Assembly (NCBI GenBank): GCA_030152605.1
Contig: JASLJB010000242.1
Coordinates: 1 to 20,862, forward strand
Reading direction: 5' to 3'
Length of the DNA stretch: 20,862 nt
Source of the DNA: Acinetobacter sp.
GTDB lineage: Bacteria; Pseudomonadota; Gammaproteobacteria; Pseudomonadales; Moraxellaceae
Below are positions 16,294 to 20,862 of this stretch, piece by piece. The position numbers and the translations under genes are program-made. Each line of letters begins with the position of its first letter. Within the stretch, counting starts at the first letter, position 1. The notes under the pieces were generated by a model. It was given only the letters and a program-made list of their open reading frames with translations, was not told the origin of the DNA and searched no databases.

Positions 16294-17112
16294 TTACAAC
16301 TTTTCTTTAATTTCTCGACTCCCTTCCCAGTAATGCATGATATAGTCTTTATCAATTAAAACATTTTTATTTATAAAAACAGTTTTTTGTTTCAACTCTC
16401 CAGTTGCATTTTTTATTGAAATTATTATTTGAGGACCACCCCCATCTTCAAAAAGTGAAACTATTATTTCTTTATCTTCAGATGTTTTTGGTAAAACCAC
16501 ACTATCCCCAAATGATGGAGAAATAAAATCATAATGATCTCCTAAATAATTTGAGGATATTAAGCTTACTTTTGAGCAAGCTTCTTTATCAGAATCAACA
16601 TAACAACTATAATGATCTTTTGAGTTATATGGCAATAAGCTAACTTTAAAACCATATTCATCTTTTTTAGATTCAAGAAGCTCAAAACCTTTTTGATTAT
16701 ATTTAAAGCATGACTCCCCATTTTTGGTTACACCTAAGCTTTTACTATTCACCTCACTGTTTATACAAAAAACATCGCTATCCAGATTAAAAAACAGTTC
16801 ATTTTTATTTTTTTTCCTGTAACCAAAAATCATTGTATCTACCACACCTGTACTCTTATCTATAATTGCTATACCTGCATATGTGTTATTTTCACCTCCT
16901 ACCGATGTTAATATATAATTTCCATTAAAATTGGCTTCCTGTGTTTCAACAGTTTTTTTATAAAAACTTAAATACTTTCTTTCACAATAATCAAAATACT
17001 CATCATCATATGAACATTGATTAACTTTTATTGAAGAAGGTGACTTTATTTCTTTGGAACAACCATAACCACTTAATACACTTAAGCTTAAACACAAAAT
17101 AATTTTTTTCAT
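16294..17112 (-). CDS. Putative lipoprotein of about 270 aa, possible immunity protein
   Basis: Intact reading frame. The signal peptide MKKIILCLSLSVLSGYGC has an acceptable though unusual lipobox (GYGC), predicting an outer-membrane or periplasmic lipoprotein. The body is rich in Ser, Asn, Lys and Asp with six or more cysteines (such as CSYDDEYFDYC and the pair in SCYVDSDKEAC) and predicted mostly beta. I recognise no family. The second of two adjacent ATGs (17110-17112) is chosen because AGGAG lies 6 nt upstream of it. Directly upstream, ending at 17122, is the 3' tip of another gene that is truncated by an IS fragment. The order tip-then-lipoprotein repeats the lysozyme/lipoprotein arrangement on both sides, hence the proposed immunity role, which is inference only. 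Confidence 0.7.
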   Translation of the reverse strand: MKKIILCLSLSVLSGYGCSKEIKSPSSIKVNQCSYDDEYFDYCERKYLSFYKKTVETQEANFNGNYILTSVGGENNTYAGIAIIDKSTGVVDTMIFGYRKKNKNELFFNLDSDVFCINSEVNSKSLGVTKNGESCFKYNQKGFELLESKKDEYGFKVSLLPYNSKDHYSCYVDSDKEACSKVSLISSNYLGDHYDFISPSFGDSVVLPKTSEDKEIIVSLFEDGGGPQIIISIKNATGELKQKTVFINKNVLIDKDYIMHYWEGSREIKEKL

Positions 17113-17121
17113 CATGAACTC

Positions 17122-17262
17122 CTAATCTGTAACTACGCCACCAAATTCTTTATACCAAGTTAAAATCTTCTCGATATTATGCTTTTGTTGATTATATCCT
17201 GCACCAGGAAAACTAGCCCATTCTTTATTTAAAGATGTTGTGTTAATAGCATAGCGGACTAA
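17122..17262 (-). pseudogene. 3' tip of an unidentified gene, truncated by an IS fragment
   Basis: Minus-strand reading of about 45 codons that includes SLNKEWASFPGAGYNQQ and ends WYKEFGGVVTD at a TAG overlapping the ribosome binding site of the 273-aa lipoprotein. The reading has natural protein composition and ends exactly where an upstream partner gene should. On its 5' side it runs directly into an IS5-type transposase remnant of opposite strand (from 17272). I take it as the C-terminus of a lost toxin or effector. I cannot name its activity. Confidence 0.5.
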
Positions 17263-17271
17263 AATTTGAAT

Positions 17272-17554
17272 GATAAAAATCTAAGCTTTGAAGATCTCAC
17301 AGAACGCATGGTTAAGCTGTCTAAATATTTAGATGTTTTCATAGAAAATCGAATAATCTTGATTTAAAGAGATTTTCATACAACGTCCCCAAAAATAAAG
17401 AAAATGGTATAGCGGTAAAAAGAAGCATCATATCATTAAATTTAAAGTCGCTATGCATTATAAGACAGGACAAATACTCAGTGTTTGTGGTGATAAAGGT
17501 AGTGTCCATGATTTCAAGATATGCAAAAAAAGCCTTAAATATCTTAATGACTAA
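17272..17554 (+). mobile_element. Degenerate IS5-type (DDE) transposase fragment
   Basis: Plus-strand readings with two frame changes. The last, from about 17427, contains FKVAMHYKTGQILSVCGDKG followed by SVHDFKICKKS. This matches the second catalytic-Asp region of IS5/IS1031-group transposases (pattern H-[ST]-hK-x-Q-h...T-x-x-I-h...G-x-x-HDF-x-hhK-x-S). It ends at a TAA at 17552. An upstream stretch (DLTERMVKLSKYLDVFIENR) could be from the helical N-terminal part. No terminal repeats are visible, and the N- and C-terminal parts of a full transposase are missing. It is the only plus-strand coding trace in the island. Confidence 0.6.
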
Positions 17555-18053
17555 ATTTTAGTTTCAATTCTTGTAACTTATCAAATGATAAGTTGTTATT
17601 AAAATAGGTTTTTAGCAACTGATCAACCTCAACATAATTATTGAGTTTATTAAGGTTAAGTAATACTTCAAAAACACTATACCACTCTTCTATTGGAGCA
17701 TGAATTTCCCATTTACCGCCATAGAAATCATCTCTAATTAGACCTATTTCTATAGCATCAAATTCATCTTCAAGATCTCTTGAATCATAAAGAGAAAAGA
17801 AAAACACCTGTCCCCTTCGGTTATTAATGCATGAAACAATAGACTTTCTTAACTCTGGTTCACATCTCCTCACATCGATATAACTAGATACATAACGCCA
17901 CTCAGATTGCTCACCTTCCAAGATATAAGATTTAACAATATATGTAGCCATCAAATGGGCTGCAGTATATTCATCATAATCTGAATAACAGCGATTAAAT
18001 GGAAACTTTGGATGTTGATGAAAAAATCTCACAATTTTTTCTATATTACTCAT
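17544..18053 (-). CDS. Hypothetical cytoplasmic protein (169 aa), possible immunity protein
   Basis: Intact frame with an ATG at 18051-18053 and AAAAGG about 5 nt upstream. There is no signal peptide or membrane helix. It is acidic and aromatic-rich, with segments such as WRYVSSYIDVRRCEPELRKS and EFDAIEIGLIRDD. I recognise no family. The last three or four codons overlap the IS5-type remnant on the other strand, so the natural C-terminus may have been altered. A short tip-like reading ends immediately upstream, at 18056. Small soluble proteins of this kind directly behind a toxin tip are typical of cytoplasmic immunity proteins; that role is inference. Confidence 0.65.
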   Translation of the reverse strand: MSNIEKIVRFFHQHPKFPFNRCYSDYDEYTAAHLMATYIVKSYILEGEQSEWRYVSSYIDVRRCEPELRKSIVSCINNRRGQVFFFSLYDSRDLEDEFDAIEIGLIRDDFYGGKWEIHAPIEEWYSVFEVLLNLNKLNNYVEVDQLLKTYFNNNLSFDKLQELKLKFSH

Positions 18054-18055
18054 AT

Positions 18056-18175
18056 TTAGCCTTTTATTAATATTTCATCATTGATGACGTCAAAATTCAC
18101 CCTTCTACAATGATAATCAGCGGTATAAAATCCTTAAAGATTTCCCCCATTAAAGTAAAATGAATACTTACCGAG
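18056..18175 (-). pseudogene. Possible toxin-gene 3' tip upstream of the 169-aa gene
   Basis: The frame ends ADYHCRRVNFDVINDEILIK plus one Gly at a TAA two nucleotides before the next gene's ATG. Upstream in the same frame, after one TAA, GKYSFYFNGGNL continues. Composition is protein-like, and the position mirrors the other tips. It is short and not recognised, and a 29-codon ORF in another frame overlaps it, so this call is weak. Confidence 0.25.
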
Positions 18176-18232
18176 TTACACGCCATTTTTTGTATTTATC
18201 TATTCATTCCATGCACATATGAGCTGAATTTG

Positions 18233-18658
18233 TCAGTCCCATTTCTTTCGCTCCAACTCATGATAAAATTTTTGAGAATCTGGATTAGTTGAACAACTTT
18301 CAATAACACCAGTCAAAATATCTATCGCTAAAAATGGGGGCCACAACTTCTCTTCAAGTAAACTTTTAACCCACTGGCTCTCATCTAGCTTATTGTTATT
18401 TTCAACAAAACAAATTTCAGCATACGCCAACCTCCATTTATTATAATCTTCATTTTCTTCAACACTTTTTAGATATTGCTTTACGCGAGTCTGAGCAATA
18501 ATCAAAAAATCGACGCCTTTTTTCTCCTCATCATTGAAGTACTTTTTTGATAATTCTGGATACTGTTCTTTTAACCTATTCCAATTCCCAAATGCCAATG
18601 ATTCTTCAACATCTGCTATGGGATCATCCAACTGATCCATTGTAAATTTAATAACCAT
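18233..18658 (-). CDS. Hypothetical cytoplasmic protein (141 aa), possible orphan immunity protein
   Basis: Intact frame. The ATG at 18656-18658 has AGAGG 6 nt upstream. The protein is acidic, predicted almost wholly alpha-helical, with many Trp residues (such as FGNWNRLKEQYPEL and LLEEKLWPPFLAIDIL) and no signal peptide. I recognise no family. It lies between an IS630-type remnant (upstream, ending 51 nt before its start) and the 169-aa gene. Only about 50 nt separate it from the IS remnant, so whatever preceded it has been replaced. Context suggests an orphan immunity gene, but nothing in its sequence proves that. Confidence 0.65.
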   Translation of the reverse strand: MVIKFTMDQLDDPIADVEESLAFGNWNRLKEQYPELSKKYFNDEEKKGVDFLIIAQTRVKQYLKSVEENEDYNKWRLAYAEICFVENNNKLDESQWVKSLLEEKLWPPFLAIDILTGVIESCSTNPDSQKFYHELERKKWD

Positions 18659-18709
18659 ATTAAGCCTCTACACAAATCTAAATAAAGCAAACTCAGTTGT
18701 AAGTCATCT

Positions 18710-19014
18710 CTAAAAAGTAAACATGTATTTACATCCAAATTCTGTTGATATTTGATCAGCTGCCATAACTTTAAAATCACGCCAGTGATATTTCATCTGC
18801 CGCCAAACCATTCAATTCGATTTAATTCTGGACTGTATGTCGGTAAAAAATACAAACTCGTTGAATATTCATCCTGCAACAACTGACGCCAATTCGACAT
18901 CTTTCGACTTCGATGAATAGAGGCATTATCAACGATCAGTACCAAGGGAACACCGTATGCCTGTTTTATTTTTTCCCCCACACCTGTCAAATAGGCATAA
19001 AACCAATCACTTAA
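18710..19014 (-). mobile_element. IS630-type transposase C-terminal fragment with frameshift
   Basis: The reading begins LSDWFYAYLTGVGEKI at the very stop codon of the 160-aa gene and contains the DDE_3/IS630 hallmarks: VPLVLIVDNASIHRSRK (second Asp) and LYFLPTYSPELNRIE (Glu). After NRIE one base is missing near 18808. The correct frame resumes as WRQMKYHWRDFKVMAADQIS and ends at a TAG at 18710. The N-terminal half, with the first catalytic Asp and the DNA-binding domain, is absent. It is inactive. Confidence 0.85.
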
Positions 19015-19493
19015 TAAAGTTTCAACTCTACCAAATTACCACCTAAACCTTTGTAATTTAGAATAAAGTTTTTATCAATACTATAGTAATCTCCAAGTTT
19101 AACTACTTGAGCTTTCGGTCTAAATTGAAGTAAATAATAATTTACCTCTCCATCATCATCACCTCTTTCCAAATATCTTTCACCTATACCGTATAAAATA
19201 CCTGTTTTTTTCTCTGGAATTAACGTTATGGTATTAACGCTTAGTTCGAGCTTCTTCTCAACGTTAAAAAAATTTAGGATATCCTTATCTTTATATTTCA
19301 AGTTTGACTCACTATATGTTGGATAATTTTTTCTTTGTTGGGCTAAGCACGTTTCTGTAGATTGCTTATCTAAACAATTAAAGTAGTCTTCAGAACTTTG
19401 TGGAACGACCATATATTTAAGTTTCATATCCGCATGAGCAACATAAGGTAGTGTAGATAAACTTAAAACAAATAACCTTATTATTAGAGACAT
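19011..19493 (-). CDS. Exported protein (160 aa), array copy 1, paralogue of the second half of the 242-aa protein
   Basis: Signal peptide of 21 residues (ending LPYVAHA) and a mature protein of about 139 residues, so a soluble periplasmic protein. A Cys pair appears in YFNCLDKQSTETCLAQQRK, and KLGDYYSIDKNFILNY is near the end. Both are matched by the C-terminal half of the 242-aa protein. An AGGAG lies 6 nt before the ATG, and the gene starts 17 nt after the stop of the 187-aa gene, so the two are co-transcribed. The stop codon falls directly on the edge of the IS630-type remnant, so the last residues may come from the element (the other copy ends NKIELN, this one VELKLY). The function is unknown. 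Partnership with the upstream lipoprotein is strongly suggested by the fused copy. Confidence 0.7.
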   Translation of the reverse strand: MSLIIRLFVLSLSTLPYVAHADMKLKYMVVPQSSEDYFNCLDKQSTETCLAQQRKNYPTYSESNLKYKDKDILNFFNVEKKLELSVNTITLIPEKKTGILYGIGERYLERGDDDGEVNYYLLQFRPKAQVVKLGDYYSIDKNFILNYKGLGGNLVELKLY

Positions 19494-19510
19494 ATTTCAC
19501 TCCTAGTGAT

Positions 19511-20074
19511 TTATTTAAGAACTCTATATATACTTGCTAATGGAATTTCAGCAGCATTGTCTGGCAACATAAAACCACGTACTGACCTTTCACCATTCGT
19601 TAATACAACCCATCTATGTTCACCAGCAGGTAAAAATGTAAATTCTTGATTTATTTCGCCTCCAGGTTCCACACTAGCGCCCAAGGTAGTCATATATGAT
19701 TCCGGTGAAATACTTTCAGGTATATCTAAATAAGAAATATAAAAAGTAATTTTTTCTGGCCCACAGTTATTTATAACAAATACTTTCCTTAATCCAGCAT
19801 CAATATTAATAACAGCTTTATTTTCATAGCATTCATTATCTTTACTAACAGGGACCAATTCCCCTCTAAATAGAGACTTCACATCAAAGTAGTTATTCAC
19901 TATTTCATGATTAAATTTTAGAGACATCATTTCAATGCAATGATGATCATTTTTTTTGCATTTTTTCTGTATTTGAGAAAAATATGATTTTTCTTTATTC
20001 TTAATTTCTACTAAAGACTCTTCAAAACCATTAGTTTTAAAAATATCGGTTAATATCTTTAAATATTGGCCCAT
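19511..20074 (-). CDS. Main part of the copy-1 lipoprotein (187 aa), possible lysozyme-tip immunity protein
   Basis: Two visible parts. Residues 1-60 are helical with the pair KKCKKNDHHC (spacing C-x6-C followed by I-x-x-M), reminiscent of the C-x(5-7)-C-L pattern of LprI/DUF1311-type lysozyme inhibitors. Residues about 75-185 are a beta-rich domain with VEPGGEINQEFTFLPAGEHR and WVVLTNGERS. The ATG at 20074 overlaps the stop of the preceding 71-aa ORF (TAATG). No export signal is present here although cysteines and paralogy point to the periplasm. The open frame continues upstream in KLIKSDVYPNYKL to the A6 tract at 20111-20116, where a -1 shift joins it to the lipoprotein signal. It is therefore best read as one lipoprotein of about 255 aa split by a frame change. 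Confidence 0.65.
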   Translation of the reverse strand: MGQYLKILTDIFKTNGFEESLVEIKNKEKSYFSQIQKKCKKNDHHCIEMMSLKFNHEIVNNYFDVKSLFRGELVPVSKDNECYENKAVINIDAGLRKVFVINNCGPEKITFYISYLDIPESISPESYMTTLGASVEPGGEINQEFTFLPAGEHRWVVLTNGERSVRGFMLPDNAAEIPLASIYRVLK

Positions 20075-20289
20075 TAACTTATAATTAGGATAGACATCGC
20101 TTTTAATAAGTTTTTTCCACTTTCCATTACTGTTGAATATTCTGTTAATCGAGCTTCACTTTCTAAACTTTCAATTTGACCGCTATCTTGAGCTTCCCCC
20201 AATCTACTTGAACTATCAATTTTATTTTCTCCTTGACATGCAGATAATAAAAACACAACCACTAGAATAAAAGATTTATTTTTAATCAT
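20074..20289 (-). CDS. Lipoprotein N-terminus (71 aa) of the copy-1 protein
   Basis: MIKNKSFILVVVFLLSACQG is a classical lipoprotein signal (lipobox LSAC, C18), followed by a Ser/Glu/Gln-rich linker (to about residue 57). After the A6 tract the frame runs off into hydrophobic residues and stops at TAA, overlapping the ATG of the 187-aa reading. It starts 30 nt after the stop of the lysozyme tip. Either the two readings are one gene with a -1 frame change at the A tract, or translation is coupled through TAATG to give two separate chains. I favour the first because the second copy has the same split at the same relative place. Confidence 0.65.
   Translation of the reverse strand: MIKNKSFILVVVFLLSACQGENKIDSSSRLGEAQDSGQIESLESEARLTEYSTVMESGKNLLKAMSILIIS
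20110..20116 (-). other. A AAA AAC heptamer at a frame change (candidate -1 slippery site)
   Basis: In the frame of the 71-aa lipoprotein ORF the codons are GGA AAA AAC (58-60), placing A AAA AAC in exactly the phase of -1 slippery sites. After a -1 slip, CTT ATT AAA leads into KSDVYPNYKLMGQY, the conserved protein. A plain loss of one A from an A7 run explains it equally well. No strong downstream hairpin is evident by eye. Confidence 0.3.
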
Positions 20290-20319
20290 GTAAAATAAAC
20301 ACCTTAAGCAATGTTAAAA

Positions 20320-20694
20320 TCAAATTATTTCTTTACCTGTATCTCGATCGATATAAATATTTTCTGTAAACATCTTATATTCTAACTCACGACGAATAAC
20401 CAACCCCCTAAAAACCTCACCTCCGGACTTAGTAATATCTAAAATTTGCTTCGCACCCCCCAAATAGTCTTTTGAATTTATCAAACTACATAGTTTTGGT
20501 GCAGTTTTTGATAATAATGGTATGTTAAAACTAAGAATAACAAGTGCATCAAATTCAGGCGAATTCAAACATGAGGTGCGACAGATTTAAAAGCACTATG
20601 ATAATCAATTAATTGGGCAAACTTCTCTAACTCGTTCAAATATTACACTATCTGTTATTCGACTCACACAATTAAGTTTAATGTTGCTGAACAT
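20320..20694 (-). pseudogene. GH24 (phage-type) lysozyme C-terminal tip, frameshifted (copy 1)
   Basis: The last segment (82 codons from 20568) has the C-terminal hallmarks of phage-type lysozymes: EFDALVILSFN, a middle helix DYLGGAKQILD, and GGEVFRGLVIRRELEYKMF. Upstream, after a frame change near 20568, ELEKFAQLIDYHSAFKSV (20639-20568) corresponds to the preceding helix. After another change, CVSRITDSVI corresponds to the ITxxEA region. The region with the catalytic Glu and GYGH is absent. The reading begins at an ATG overlapping the stop of an immunity-gene remnant (TGATG at 20696-20692). It is a displaced tip, not a working enzyme. A lipoprotein gene follows 30 nt after its stop. Confidence 0.7.
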
Positions 20695-20775
20695 CACAAT
20701 TTATCTAATTGAATTTTATTTTCTTTAAATAATGTTTAATTTTGTAGTATCAATAATCAATTCTAGATACTACCA
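20694..20775 (-). pseudogene. 3' remnant of a third copy of the two-domain immunity-like gene
   Basis: IDTTKLNII (20754-20728), then after a one-base frame change FKENKIQLDKL and TGA (20696-20694). This lines up with SIDDKGVLTYTDQENKVNK at the end of the 242-aa protein and SIDKNFILNY at the end of the 160-aa protein. RIDY just upstream may match the DYY/EDY before it. It is short, but the position, immediately before a lysozyme tip, is that expected of the end of a preceding module. The remaining DNA to 20862 shows nothing I recognise. Confidence 0.4.
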
Positions 20776-20862
20776 GCTAAACGTAATGTAAGTTAATTAT
20801 AAAAACCCACGTGATTATCACAGCTGAGCGCAAAATGATCTTCTCCTATTCAGTGATAAAGT

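Noticed and set aside
18104..18193. 29-codon ORF starting MACNSVSIHF upstream of the 169-aa gene
   Set aside because: Short, no clear ribosome binding site, overlaps another protein-like reading; nothing supports translation.
14862..20862. CRISPR array, tRNA gene or attachment site as the basis of the island
   Set aside because: No regularly spaced repeats, no cloverleaf and no flanking direct repeat could be found by eye in or beside the AT-rich region.
20776..20862. Possible IS end at the right edge
   Set aside because: No inverted repeat or transposase reading is recognisable in the short remaining sequence.

Overview
The first 14.7 kb reads as ordinary Acinetobacter chromosome. The best genus marker is the adjacent pair cpaA-cpaB, a type II-secreted metallo-endopeptidase and its membrane-anchored chaperone, known from Acinetobacter. 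Codon use, moderate GC and the housekeeping neighbours (metG, photolyase, lipocalin) agree. From about 14.66 kb rightwards the DNA becomes very AT-rich, nearly all reading is on the minus strand, and much of it is broken. This is an accessory locus.

Layout, left to right. metG (+, with a clear terminator), a lipocalin (+), a class I DNA photolyase (+) followed closely by a small four-helix membrane protein (+), and a perfect 10-bp inverted repeat that separates these from convergent minus-strand genes. On the minus strand: a LysE/RhtB exporter (TTG start with a very strong ribosome binding site), cpaB, cpaA, an M15-type peptidase lipoprotein, a 35-codon small ORF, and a paralogue of the M15 lipoprotein that has lost an expected metal-ligand Asp. 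On the plus strand: a DHA2/EmrB-like exporter with its EmrA/HlyD-like adaptor, then a PLP enzyme of the ACC deaminase/D-cysteine desulfhydrase family.

The accessory locus (about 14.66-20.86 kb) starts with what looks like a MazF/PemK toxin remnant directly abutting the PLP-enzyme gene. The rest I read as a decaying array of repeated modules, each made of the 3' tip of a toxin gene followed by a small, mostly exported protein. A GH24 (phage-type) lysozyme C-terminus occurs twice (20320-20694 and 15958-16192), without its catalytic N-terminal part. Each time it is followed at once by a lipoprotein start and by the same two-domain protein family. In one copy the two domains are separate genes (187 and 160 aa); in the other they are fused (242 aa). 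The 3' end of a third copy lies at 20694-20775. Two further possible tips precede a 273-aa lipoprotein and a 169-aa cytoplasmic protein. Fragments of an IS5-type and an IS630-type transposase sit between modules.

My reading is that this is a graveyard of displaced effector tips with their (orphan) immunity genes, of the kind expected downstream of a T6SS VgrG/effector or other polymorphic-toxin gene that would lie to the right of this window. The effector/immunity assignment is inference. The paralogy, the tips, the frameshifts and the fusion are visible in the sequence. In both copies of the lipoprotein the reading frame changes by -1 at an A6 tract at nearly the same place, once within a canonical A AAA AAC heptamer. 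This could be decay, phase variation, programmed frameshifting or sequencing error.
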